This document shows, piece by piece, positions 51,213 through 59,389 of a stretch of 64,000 bases of DNA. This stretch comes from Subsaxibacter sp. CAU 1640 (GTDB taxonomy: Bacteria > Bacteroidota > Bacteroidia > Flavobacteriales > Flavobacteriaceae): assembly GCF_023156585.1 (NCBI RefSeq), contig NZ_JALNMI010000003.1:1-64000 (forward strand), in the 5' to 3' direction. The stretch's first letter is position 1. Every line of letters starts with the position of its first letter. The notes beneath the pieces were generated by a model. That model was not told where the DNA came from and made no database searches. It worked only from the letters and a program-made list of their open reading frames with translations. The translations under genes and the position numbers were made by a program.

Positions 51213-51944
51213 ATGAATAAAGACACAACACAATGGTACGCTTCTTGGTTTGATACACCTTATTACCACATTTTGTACAAGGATAGAGACCACGCGGAGG
51301 CTCATCAATTTATGGACAACCTTACCAACTATCTCAATCTCCCTGCGCAAGGCAAGATTTTAGATTTAGCGTGTGGTAAAGGTCGTCATTCGGTGTATTT
51401 GAATTCTTTGGGCTATGACGTGACAGGAGTAGATTTATCTGCCAATAGCATTGCATACGCCAAGCAATTTGAAAACGAAACGCTTCATTTTAAGGTACAC
51501 GATATGTGCAAACCGTTCCATCAGAAGTTTGATGCTGTTTTCAATCTGTTTACCAGTTTTGGGTATTTTGATAAGGAGGAAGATAATTTAAGTACCATCA
51601 AAGCTATTAAGGAAGATTTGAACGAAGCAGGTTTTGGAGTGATTGATTTTATGAACACCGATTATGTCATCGAGAATTTGGTTGCTGAAGATGTCAAAGT
51701 GATTGAAGGCATTGAATTTCATCAAAAGCGTTACGTGAAAGATGGACATATCATCAAAGACATTGAATTTGATGCTGATGGTATGCATCATTTTTATCAA
51801 GAACGTGTGAAGGCTTTCACATTGAATGATTTTGAAGCACTGTTTGAGGAAGCAGGTGTATATCTGCTGGATGTTTTCGGTGATTATAAACTGCGAAAAT
51901 TCCACAACAGTTTTTCCGAACGTTTGGTTATGATTTTTAAATAG
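51213..51944 (+). CDS. Class I SAM-dependent methyltransferase
   Basis: The 243-residue enzyme has the SAM-binding motif LDLACGKGRHSVYLNSLGYDVTGVDLS (about 48-74; motif I DLACGKG) and DAVFNLFTSFGYF, a Rossmann strand region. It resembles small-molecule or tellurite-resistance-type methyltransferases; the substrate is unknown. It is divergent from the THUMP gene over a 58-bp gap and is followed after 21 bp by a ZIP transporter. Confidence 0.85.
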   Translation: MNKDTTQWYASWFDTPYYHILYKDRDHAEAHQFMDNLTNYLNLPAQGKILDLACGKGRHSVYLNSLGYDVTGVDLSANSIAYAKQFENETLHFKVHDMCKPFHQKFDAVFNLFTSFGYFDKEEDNLSTIKAIKEDLNEAGFGVIDFMNTDYVIENLVAEDVKVIEGIEFHQKRYVKDGHIIKDIEFDADGMHHFYQERVKAFTLNDFEALFEEAGVYLLDVFGDYKLRKFHNSFSERLVMIFK

Positions 51945-51965
51945 GAAAATTGTTATTTTAGCAAC

Positions 51966-52640
51966 ATGACTAACTACCTATTACCTATCCTTGCCGTTAT
52001 TACTGGAGTTGTATTGGCTTTTGTATTTAAGCAAACCAAATCATTTTCTACGAAGCTCCTACTCTCTTTCAGTGGCGCATTTTTATTGGCATTGACACTT
52101 TTTGATTTGTTACCGGAAGTTTATGAACACCTTGAAGGAAAGCAGACAGGCTTATTCATTATGAGCGGTATCCTTCTTCAGATTCTGTTGGAGTTTTTTT
52201 CAAAAGGTGCCGAACACGGTCACATCCATATTCATAAACACGCTACAGCCTTCCCGTGGGCACTGTTCATCAGTTTGTGCATCCATAGTTTTTTGGAAGG
52301 TTTTCCCATTCATCAGCACAATGATATGGTCTATGGCGTCTTGATACATAAAATACCTATTGCAGCTTTGATCACTTCTTTTCTATTGCAGTCGAATTTT
52401 TCTAAAATGCAAATTGCCTTATTTTTAGTAGTGTTTGCCTCTATGACACCACTTGGAACCTTAATTTCCAATACCGTGGAATTGGTGGAGAGTTATGTTT
52501 ATTATATCAATGCCATCGTAATTGGTATCTTTTTCCATATCTCAACCATCATATTGTTTGAAAGCAGCGAAGGCCACAAGTTCAATCTGTCGAAGTTAGT
52601 GGTCATTGTATTAGGGGTTGTAGTGGCTTATTTGATATGA
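51966..52640 (+). CDS. ZIP family metal transporter
   Basis: The 224-residue protein has about seven to eight membrane helices. The metal site is read from HGHIHIHKH (about 77-85, a His-rich loop) and CIHSFLEGFPIHQ, the conserved helix IV/V His-Glu motifs of ZIP proteins. It is predicted to move zinc or related divalent ions into the cytoplasm. Probably co-transcribed with the methyltransferase gene. Confidence 0.9.
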   Translation: MTNYLLPILAVITGVVLAFVFKQTKSFSTKLLLSFSGAFLLALTLFDLLPEVYEHLEGKQTGLFIMSGILLQILLEFFSKGAEHGHIHIHKHATAFPWALFISLCIHSFLEGFPIHQHNDMVYGVLIHKIPIAALITSFLLQSNFSKMQIALFLVVFASMTPLGTLISNTVELVESYVYYINAIVIGIFFHISTIILFESSEGHKFNLSKLVVIVLGVVVAYLI

Positions 52641-52642
52641 CC

Positions 52643-52680
52643 TTTGACAGTATTCAGTTGGCAGTGGCAGTAGGCAGATA
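52643..52680. repeat. CAGT-rich intergenic stretch
   Basis: After the ZIP stop codon, GACAGTATTCAGTTGGCAGT and the following GGCAGTAGGCAG resemble the repeat arms at 28063-28212. Several CAGT units occur within 38 bp. It is a degraded or partial copy. Confidence 0.6.
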
Positions 52681-52742
52681 GTATCAGGTTGATAATTATT
52701 TATAAATCAGGAATTATATTTAATTCTATTTAAATCAAGAGA

Positions 52743-52760
52743 TTCCTGCTTCCGCAGGAA
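52743..52760. repeat. Mini-palindrome copy 2
   Basis: TTCCTGC-TTCC-GCAGGAA, a 7-bp perfect stem with 4-base loop, 6 bp before the ATG of the DUF4268 gene (52767). It belongs to the same family as 15257-15274 and 55428-55445; the stem pairs change while pairing is kept. Confidence 0.8.
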
Positions 52761-52766
52761 GTTAAT

Positions 52767-53195
52767 ATGTTTTCAAAAGAAGAAAGCCGTCAATTACGAG
52801 AAGAATTTTGGATCAGTTTTGGGAAATCCTTTCCGAGGAAATGGATTTTGTATGACACCAAAATCAAAGGCTTATCTTTTAAATTTCACTTTGACACCAA
52901 GACCGCGCTTGTGGCTCTGGACCTTGAAGATGATCTGGAAAATCGCATCAATTATTGGGAAAAACTGCAATCTTTAAAATCCATATTAAAGGAAGAATTT
53001 TTGCCTGAAGCCATTTTTGAAGAAGAATACTATCTGGAAAACGGCAAGGAGATTTCACGCATCTATGTGCAACTAGAAGAAAAAGTATCCATTCATAATA
53101 AAAATACTTGGCGCGAAGTGATGGTGTTTTTCAACGAAACGATGGCTCTATTTGAGGATTTCTTTGAAGACTACAAGGATATTCTTGAGGCCTAA
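52767..53195 (+). CDS. DUF4268 family protein
   Basis: The 142-residue protein reads MFSKEESRQLREEFWISFGKSFPRKW, then LYDTKIKGLSFKFHFDTKTALVALDLE and FFNETMALFEDFFEDYKDIL, matching the DUF4268 pattern. The family is sometimes linked to nucleases; no catalytic residues can be assigned here. It has no obvious partners. Confidence 0.82.
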   Translation: MFSKEESRQLREEFWISFGKSFPRKWILYDTKIKGLSFKFHFDTKTALVALDLEDDLENRINYWEKLQSLKSILKEEFLPEAIFEEEYYLENGKEISRIYVQLEEKVSIHNKNTWREVMVFFNETMALFEDFFEDYKDILEA

Positions 53196-53348
53196 TCTTT
53201 TTACTGTATATAGATATTCCATCTTCTTTCTTTTTTGATATTGTTAAAATATTTTCCATTTGGTATAAGTGATTTTCTGCTGTTTGCTAACTTTATTGCT
53301 CTTTTGAGTCTTAAAGCTCAATTCCAAAATCTAAAATCAAATATCTCA

Positions 53349-54164
53349 ATGATCATCGACGTACATACCCACATCAATAATTATCACGAAGAACGCGTAA
53401 CGAGCATTAACGAATCGTTAGACCTATTGGTAAAAACTATGGAAGAGAATCAAATTGATTACTCATTGGTACTATCGAGTTACAAGGTAAATGAACACCG
53501 ACCAAGTACCAAACGCGTAGTTGAGGCGATTGCTGACCGAAAAAATCTAGGCGTGGTGGCTGGTGTGAGTTATTTGCATCATAACCATCGTGATCTTCGC
53601 GAAATCAGTGAGTTTCTTGATGATGGATTGGTAAAAGGTTTAAAATTCTATCCAGGCTATGAACCTTTTTATCCCAATAATGAACGTTTAAAAGTGTGGT
53701 ACGATATGGCCATTGCCTATGATGTGCCTGTGATGTTCCACTCTGGAGATACCTATGCACCTCGCGGGAAGGTGAAATATTCTCATCCCATCCATCATGA
53801 TGATCTGGCAGTGGATTATCCAGAGCTTAAGATTGTGATTTGCCATGTGGGTAATCCTTGGATTAAGGATTGTATGGAAGTAGTTTATAAAAATGACAAT
53901 GTGTATGCTGATATTTCTGGGCTAACTTTGGGTGATTTCAATGATAAGTTTGAACGCTATATGAAGAGCGAGATTGAAGAGATGATTACCTATGCTGGCG
54001 ACCCTAAATATTTGCTGTATGGCACTGACTGGCCTATCTGCAATATGGATTCCTATTTAAAGTTTATGAAACATCTGGAGTTGCCATTGGATAAAAAGGA
54101 ACTCATTTTATGGAAAAATGCTGCGGAGTTGTTTAAGATAGATGTGGGAAAACTTCATTTATAA
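53349..54164 (+). CDS. Amidohydrolase family metal-dependent hydrolase
   Basis: ATG 53349 gives 271 residues starting MIIDVHTHINNYHEE, with the metal-binding HxH (His6, His8); an upstream frame adds 38 AT-rich residues of no sense. Further ligands are in VPVMFHSGDTYAP, IVICHVGNPW and the Asp in LLYGTDWPICNMD, the amidohydrolase_2 (decarboxylase-like) pattern. Substrate unknown. Single gene. Confidence 0.88.
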   Translation: MIIDVHTHINNYHEERVTSINESLDLLVKTMEENQIDYSLVLSSYKVNEHRPSTKRVVEAIADRKNLGVVAGVSYLHHNHRDLREISEFLDDGLVKGLKFYPGYEPFYPNNERLKVWYDMAIAYDVPVMFHSGDTYAPRGKVKYSHPIHHDDLAVDYPELKIVICHVGNPWIKDCMEVVYKNDNVYADISGLTLGDFNDKFERYMKSEIEEMITYAGDPKYLLYGTDWPICNMDSYLKFMKHLELPLDKKELILWKNAAELFKIDVGKLHL

Positions 54165-54250
54165 TCATTCTATTTTATAGAATAAATATTGATAAGTCCA
54201 AAAAGTTTATTTAGAGTTAAAAAGTAATCCCATACATAAAGACGATACAT

Positions 54251-54709
54251 TTAAGCATCTTCCAATATCTGCGATGCGTGTACTTTTGATTTCACCTTTT
54301 CGATGACTTTTTCAATCACGCCTTTTTCATCAATCACAAACGTGGTACGATGGATGCCATCAAAGGTTCTACCCATAAATTTCTTTTCACCCCAAACACC
54401 GAAAGCCTTGATGACCGATTTGTCTACATCTGCCAATAATGGATAAGGAAAATCGTGTTTCTTTTTGAAATTGGATTGCTTTTTTTGTGTATCTGCACTC
54501 ACGCCTAGTATTTCGTAGCCTTTATCTTTAAGCTCTTTATAATGGTCGCGAAGATTGCAAGCTTCCACCGTACAAGTAGGCGTGCTGGCGGCAGGATAAA
54601 AGAACACCACTAGTTTTTTCCCTTTGTAATCGCTTAACGAAATGGTGTTTCCTTGTTCGTCTAACTGTGAAAAATTTGGTGCCTTGTCTCCTACTTTTAA
54701 AGTCGTCAT
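54251..54709 (-). CDS. bcp: Thioredoxin-dependent peroxiredoxin (BCP/PrxQ)
   Basis: It reduces hydrogen and lipid peroxides using thioredoxin. The 152-residue protein has the peroxidatic Cys46 and resolving Cys51 in ASTPTCTVEACNLRD, an atypical 2-Cys arrangement with CxxxxC spacing usual for PrxQ. The FFYPA segment before it and the GIHRTTFVIDEKG end are standard. Divergent from nth across 36 bp. Confidence 0.93.
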   Translation of the reverse strand: MTTLKVGDKAPNFSQLDEQGNTISLSDYKGKKLVVFFYPAASTPTCTVEACNLRDHYKELKDKGYEILGVSADTQKKQSNFKKKHDFPYPLLADVDKSVIKAFGVWGEKKFMGRTFDGIHRTTFVIDEKGVIEKVIEKVKSKVHASQILEDA

Positions 54710-54745
54710 AATATCTTAATTTTGAATTTTTGTAAAAATACAACT

Positions 54746-55402
54746 ATGACCAAACAAGAAAAAGTTGATTTTGTTATAACTACGTTAAATAGCCTCTATC
54801 CTACCATTCCCGTGCCTTTAGAGCATAAAGATCCATATACATTATTGATTGCTGTACTGATGTCGGCACAAAGTACAGATGTGAGGGTCAATCAAATTAC
54901 ACCATTATTGTTTGCACGAGCTGACAATCCTTATGATATGGTGAAATTGACCGTTGATGAAATAAGAGCGATTATCAAACCCGTTGGACTGTCGCCTATG
55001 AAGAGTAAAGGCATCCACGGATTGTCTCAAATATTGATTGATAAACACAATGGTGAAGTTCCACAGACCTATGAAGAATTAGAAGCCTTACCTGCCGTAG
55101 GTCATAAAACGGCGGCTGTGGTCCTTTCGCAAGCATTTGGAATTCCTGCCTTTCCGGTAGATACACATATTCATAGATTGATGTATCGTTGGGGTTTTAG
55201 CAATGGTAAAAATGTGGTACAAACGGAACGCGATGCGAAACGTTTGTTTCCTGAAGAACTCTGGAATGATTTGCACTTGCAGATCATTTGGTATGGGCGC
55301 GATTATTCGCCAGCAAGAGGTTGGAATATGGAAAAAGATGTCATTACCAAAACCATTGGTAGAAAATCGGTTTTGAATGATTATTATTCTAAAAAGAAGT
55401 AA
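54746..55402 (+). CDS. nth: Endonuclease III without Fe-S cysteines
   Basis: This base-excision repair glycosylase/AP lyase removes oxidised pyrimidines. ATG 54746 gives 218 residues with a complete helix-hairpin-helix LEALPAVGHKTAAVV (Lys121, the catalytic lysine) and FPVDTHIHR (Asp139), which match Escherichia coli Lys120 and Asp138. The C-terminal loop that normally holds four cluster Cys reads WYGRDYSPARGWNMEKDVI, and there is no Cys anywhere in these 218 residues. The fold is therefore cluster-free. Function is expected to be kept. Confidence 0.9.
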   Translation: MTKQEKVDFVITTLNSLYPTIPVPLEHKDPYTLLIAVLMSAQSTDVRVNQITPLLFARADNPYDMVKLTVDEIRAIIKPVGLSPMKSKGIHGLSQILIDKHNGEVPQTYEELEALPAVGHKTAAVVLSQAFGIPAFPVDTHIHRLMYRWGFSNGKNVVQTERDAKRLFPEELWNDLHLQIIWYGRDYSPARGWNMEKDVITKTIGRKSVLNDYYSKKK

Positions 55403-55427
55403 TTAGATTATTTGTTTTCAACAAAGA

Positions 55428-55445
55428 TTCCCACCTTCGTGGGAA
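55428..55445. repeat. Mini-palindrome copy 3
   Basis: TTCCCAC-CTTC-GTGGGAA, a 7-bp perfect stem with 4-base loop, preceded by AAAGA, 25 bp after the nth stop. Same family as the copies at 15257 and 52743. Confidence 0.8.
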
Positions 55446-55450
55446 CAAGA

Positions 55451-55483
55451 AAAAAGTCCCGATGAGCTAATTATCGGGACTTT
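55451..55483 (-). terminator. Terminator of the sigma factor unit
   Basis: AAAGTCCCGAT (55453-55463), loop of nine, ATCGGGACTTT (55473-55483): 11-bp stem followed on the minus strand by six T. It ends the 49-residue ORF. Confidence 0.85.
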
Positions 55484-55489
55484 CAAAGT

Positions 55490-55639
55490 TTAGTTCTGAA
55501 GTGCTTCAAACTTCAAATTATTACAATGTATAACACTTAAAGCCTTAGAGTAATTCAAAAGAAAAGAAACAGTCTCCTCTTTTGGGTTCAAATTGATTTG
55601 GGTTTCCGTGATTTTTTTTTCAGAGTAAAGTTTTGCCAT
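55490..55639 (-). CDS. 49-residue conserved-looking protein downstream of the sigma factor
   Basis: ATG 55639 to TAA 55490. The sequence begins MAKLYSEKKITETQINLNP and ends FEALQN, with a core helix ETVSFLLNYSKALSVIHCNN. It is 58 bp after the sigma factor stop on the same strand and is closed by a dedicated terminator. I recall similar short proteins next to this sigma gene in Flavobacteria, which would make it a conserved partner. There is no signal or membrane helix. Function unknown. Confidence 0.72.
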   Translation of the reverse strand: MAKLYSEKKITETQINLNPKEETVSFLLNYSKALSVIHCNNLKFEALQN

Positions 55640-55696
55640 TTTGGAATTTTTAGTTGATACTATTCCTAATAACGCAACTAACTTTACTTTATTATA

Positions 55697-56287
55697 TCAA
55701 TTTGTTAAAATTATATTTTTTTGGTCGATCACCTTTCTTAAGTTGATCAATGCATAACGCATTCTTCCCAACGCTGTATTGATGCTGACGCCTGTTTTAT
55801 CAGAGATTTCCTTAAAGCTCATATCTTGATACATACGCATCATCAACACATCTTTTTGGTCGTCTGGCAGTTCGTCAATCAAACGTCTCAAATCGCATTC
55901 TATCTGCTCTTTGATAATGGTTTTTTCGGCATCTAAAGAAGAATCGCTCAATACCGAAAAGATGCTGAATTCACCACTGTTGTCAAACTTCGGCATTCTG
56001 CTGTTCTTTCTAAAGTGGTCGATGATGAGGTTGTGCGCAATACGCATCACCCAAGGTAGAAATTTTCCCTCTTCATTATACTTACCAAGTTTAAGCGTCC
56101 TGATAACTTTAATAAAGGTGTCCTGAAAAATATCTTCAGTGATATCTCTATCATACACTTTAGAATAAATAAAACTATAGATTTTTTGTTGGTGTCTGTG
56201 GATTAAAACGGAGAGCGCGCTCTCGTCGCCTTTCAGATAATTGCTGACCAAGGCAGCGTCTGTGATAAGTTCGTGTCTCATAATCAT
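55697..56287 (-). CDS. ECF-type RNA polymerase sigma factor
   Basis: About 196 residues from ATG 56287 (or 194 from ATG 56281, MRHELITDAALVSNYLKGDE); longer frames upstream lack sense. Region 2 contains YSFIYSKVYDRDITEDIFQDTFIKV and LPWVMRIAHNLIIDHFRK; region 4 contains LPDDQKDVLMMRMYQDMSFKEISDKTGVSINTALGRMRYAL. No anti-sigma gene follows. It is a conserved Flavobacteria sigma factor whose regulon I cannot read from sequence. Confidence 0.92.
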   Translation of the reverse strand: MIMRHELITDAALVSNYLKGDESALSVLIHRHQQKIYSFIYSKVYDRDITEDIFQDTFIKVIRTLKLGKYNEEGKFLPWVMRIAHNLIIDHFRKNSRMPKFDNSGEFSIFSVLSDSSLDAEKTIIKEQIECDLRRLIDELPDDQKDVLMMRMYQDMSFKEISDKTGVSINTALGRMRYALINLRKVIDQKNIILTN

Positions 56288-56478
56288 TACTTTTAGTACA
56301 TAGAGATGGCTCTCTACGCTTGGGGTTATTGTAAAAGTAATCTTATGATATAGGCAACTGTATTTTAAACGATTATGATTCAAATATAACAACAATCATT
56401 CCTAAAATGCAAAGTTTCGGACTAAACTTTAACATTTTATTGCACAATAACTTTTTTTCAAGGCTGATTTAGATAACG

Positions 56479-56486
56479 TATCTTTG
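56479..56486 (+). promoter_or_regulatory. -7 promoter box of uvrA
   Basis: TATCTTTG, exact TAnnTTTG, 24 bp before ATG 56510; no perfect -33 box. Confidence 0.5.
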
Positions 56487-56509
56487 CAAATTCAGAATCT
56501 AGAAACCCT

Positions 56510-59293
56510 ATGTTTAGTAAGCTTTCAGACGTAAATCCTAAAGAAAATATCATCATCAAAGGCGCCAATCTGCACAACCTAAAAAATATGGACGTGGTGA
56601 TTCCGCGCAACAAATTGGTGGTCATAACGGGATTATCTGGCTCTGGAAAGTCGAGTTTATCGTTTGATACGCTCTATGCCGAAGGCCAAAGACGCTACGT
56701 GGAGAGTTTGTCGAGTTACGCACGTCAGTTTTTGGGTCGGCTCAATAAACCGAAAGTAGACTACATCAAAGGCATCGCACCTGCTATTGCTATTGAACAA
56801 AAGGTAAATTCAACCAATCCGCGTTCTACCGTTGGTACATCCACTGAAATTTATGATTATCTGAAATTACTGTTCGCAAGGATTGGTAAAACCTACTCGC
56901 CTATTTCGGGCGATTTGGTTAAAAAGCATACCACCGCAGATGTATTGGATTTGGTAAAATCGTTTGATGAAGGTGAAAAACTGTTGCTCCTCGCTCCTAT
57001 TACTTTGGAAGAAGGACGCAGTATGGAAGATAAACTAAAGGTACTGCAACAGCAGGGTTATGCACGTGTGCAGTATGAAAATGAGGTTTTTCGTATTGAA
57101 GATACGTTCGATAAAACCTTTAAGAAAGACGTCTTTTTGGTGGTGGATCGAATTGTGGTGAAACACGAAGAAGATTTCTACAACCGATTGGCAGATGCTA
57201 TTGAAATCTCCTTTTTCGAAGGAAAAGGCACCACAATCATAGAATCATTGTCTGATAACAAGCAGACGGTTTTCAATAACCGATTTGAGTTGGACGGAAT
57301 GACCTTTATGGAGCCGAATGTTCATTTGTTCAGCTTCAACAATCCTTATGGTGCGTGCCCTAAATGTGAAGGTTATGGTGATGTGATTGGGATTGATGAA
57401 GATTTGGTAATTCCTAACACAGCCTTGTCTGTCTATGAAAATGCCATTTTTCCTTGGCGCGGCGAAAGTATGAGTTGGTATCGTGACCAATTGGTGAACA
57501 ACTCTCATAAATTTGATTTCCCTATACACAAACCCTATTTTCAGTTAACTGACGCTCAAAAGCAATTGGTTTGGGATGGTAATAAGTATTTTGAAGGTTT
57601 GGATTCGTTCTTTGCGGAATTGGAAGCAAAGGCATATAAAATTCAAAACCGCGTAATGCTGTCGCGTTACAGAGGTAAAACAAAGTGCAACAAATGCCAC
57701 GGAAAACGTCTTCGACCTGAAGCCAATTATGTGAAAGTTGGTAATGCGACCATCACCGATTTGGTGGGAATGCCATTGGATAAATTAACAGCATTCTTCA
57801 ATCAGTTGGAATTAAGCGACCACGATACAAAGATTTCAGAGCGTTTACTTAAAGAAATTACCAATCGTTTGAGTTTCTTGTCAAATGTTGGTTTGGATTA
57901 TTTAACACTGAATAGAAAGTCGAATACCTTATCAGGCGGTGAGAGTCAGCGTATCAATCTTGCTACATCATTGGGTAGTAGTTTGGTGGGCTCAATGTAT
58001 ATCTTGGATGAACCAAGTATTGGCTTGCATCCTAAAGACACTGAAAAGCTGATTGTAGTCTTGAAAGCTTTGCGCGATTTGGGTAATACGGTGATTGTGG
58101 TAGAACACGACGAAGATATTATGAAGGCTGCCGATGAAATCATTGATATTGGTCCAGAAGCTGGAACGTTTGGTGGTGAAGTCGTGGCTGCTGGAACTTA
58201 TGAAGACATCTTAAAAGCAGATACCTTAACAGCCAAATATCTCAACGGAGAGATGGAAATCACAGTTCCTAAAAAACGTCGCACTTCCAAATATCAAATA
58301 GAGATTGTTGGCGCACGCGAACACAATCTTAAAAACGTTGATGTCACTTTTCCTTTGGAAATGTTGACGGTCGTGACAGGTGTTTCCGGTAGTGGGAAGA
58401 GTACTCTAGTAAAGAAAATCCTCTATCCTTCCATTCAAAAGCACTTAACTGGTTTTAGTGATAAGGCTGGACAGTTTTCTGAAATTAAGGGCAATTACAA
58501 AAACATTCAACAGATTGAGTTTGTTGATCAAAATCCAATTGGTCGCTCATCGCGTTCCAATCCGGTGACGTATATCAAAGCTTACGATGATATTCGTGCA
58601 TTGTTTGCTAATCAGAAGTTGAGCAAGATTCGGAATTATCAAGCAAAACATTTCTCTTTCAACGTCGATGGGGGGCGCTGCGAAACTTGTAAAGGTGATG
58701 GTGAAGTCACCATTGAAATGCAGTTTATGGCAGATGTGCATTTGGTGTGCGAAACCTGTAACGGCAAACGTTTCAAAAAAGAAATCCTTGAGGTTACTTT
58801 TGAGGATAAAAACATTGACGACGTTCTCAATATGACCATTGATGATGCTGTGGCGTTCTTCGACAAGCACAATCAATCGAAAATTCAATCAAAATTGCAG
58901 CCTTTGCAAGATGTTGGTTTGGGTTACGTCACGCTTGGACAAAGCTCTTCTACCCTTTCTGGTGGTGAAGCGCAGCGTATCAAGTTGGCAACGTTTCTTG
59001 GGAAAGGTTCAAAAAGTGATAATGCCTTGTTCATTTTTGATGAGCCTACCACTGGTTTACATTTTCACGATATCCAAAAGTTATTGAAATCCTTTCAAGC
59101 CTTGATAGAACAAGGTCATTCAATTATCGTGATTGAACATAACCTCGACCTAATCAAATGCGCCGATTATATCATCGATTTAGGTCCTGAAGGTGGTGAA
59201 CGTGGCGGACACCTGGTAGCAAGCGGCACACCAGAAGAACTGGTAAAAAACAAGAACTCTGTTACTGGGAAATATTTGAAGGAAAAGCTGTAA
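56510..59293 (+). CDS. uvrA: Excinuclease ABC subunit A
   Basis: This is the damage-recognition ATPase of nucleotide excision repair. The 927-residue protein has two ABC modules: Walker A GLSGSGKSS (41-49) and GVSGSGKST near 623, with signature motifs NTLSGGESQRINLA and STLSGGEAQRIKLA and Walker B LDEPSIGLH and FDEPTTGLH. Zinc pairs are seen in CPKCEGYGD, CNKCHGKR and CETCKGDG ... CETCNGKRF. Length is typical of UvrA. Single gene. Confidence 0.96.
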   Translation: MFSKLSDVNPKENIIIKGANLHNLKNMDVVIPRNKLVVITGLSGSGKSSLSFDTLYAEGQRRYVESLSSYARQFLGRLNKPKVDYIKGIAPAIAIEQKVNSTNPRSTVGTSTEIYDYLKLLFARIGKTYSPISGDLVKKHTTADVLDLVKSFDEGEKLLLLAPITLEEGRSMEDKLKVLQQQGYARVQYENEVFRIEDTFDKTFKKDVFLVVDRIVVKHEEDFYNRLADAIEISFFEGKGTTIIESLSDNKQTVFNNRFELDGMTFMEPNVHLFSFNNPYGACPKCEGYGDVIGIDEDLVIPNTALSVYENAIFPWRGESMSWYRDQLVNNSHKFDFPIHKPYFQLTDAQKQLVWDGNKYFEGLDSFFAELEAKAYKIQNRVMLSRYRGKTKCNKCHGKRLRPEANYVKVGNATITDLVGMPLDKLTAFFNQLELSDHDTKISERLLKEITNRLSFLSNVGLDYLTLNRKSNTLSGGESQRINLATSLGSSLVGSMYILDEPSIGLHPKDTEKLIVVLKALRDLGNTVIVVEHDEDIMKAADEIIDIGPEAGTFGGEVVAAGTYEDILKADTLTAKYLNGEMEITVPKKRRTSKYQIEIVGAREHNLKNVDVTFPLEMLTVVTGVSGSGKSTLVKKILYPSIQKHLTGFSDKAGQFSEIKGNYKNIQQIEFVDQNPIGRSSRSNPVTYIKAYDDIRALFANQKLSKIRNYQAKHFSFNVDGGRCETCKGDGEVTIEMQFMADVHLVCETCNGKRFKKEILEVTFEDKNIDDVLNMTIDDAVAFFDKHNQSKIQSKLQPLQDVGLGYVTLGQSSSTLSGGEAQRIKLATFLGKGSKSDNALFIFDEPTTGLHFHDIQKLLKSFQALIEQGHSIIVIEHNLDLIKCADYIIDLGPEGGERGGHLVASGTPEELVKNKNSVTGKYLKEKL

Positions 59294-59389
59294 AGCTTTA
59301 AGCGATATGCTTAATGCAATAAGCATCCATTCTTGATCTTTAACCTTTGCGTCTTTGTGAGATACAATCTAAAAGCTAAAGGCTAACAG

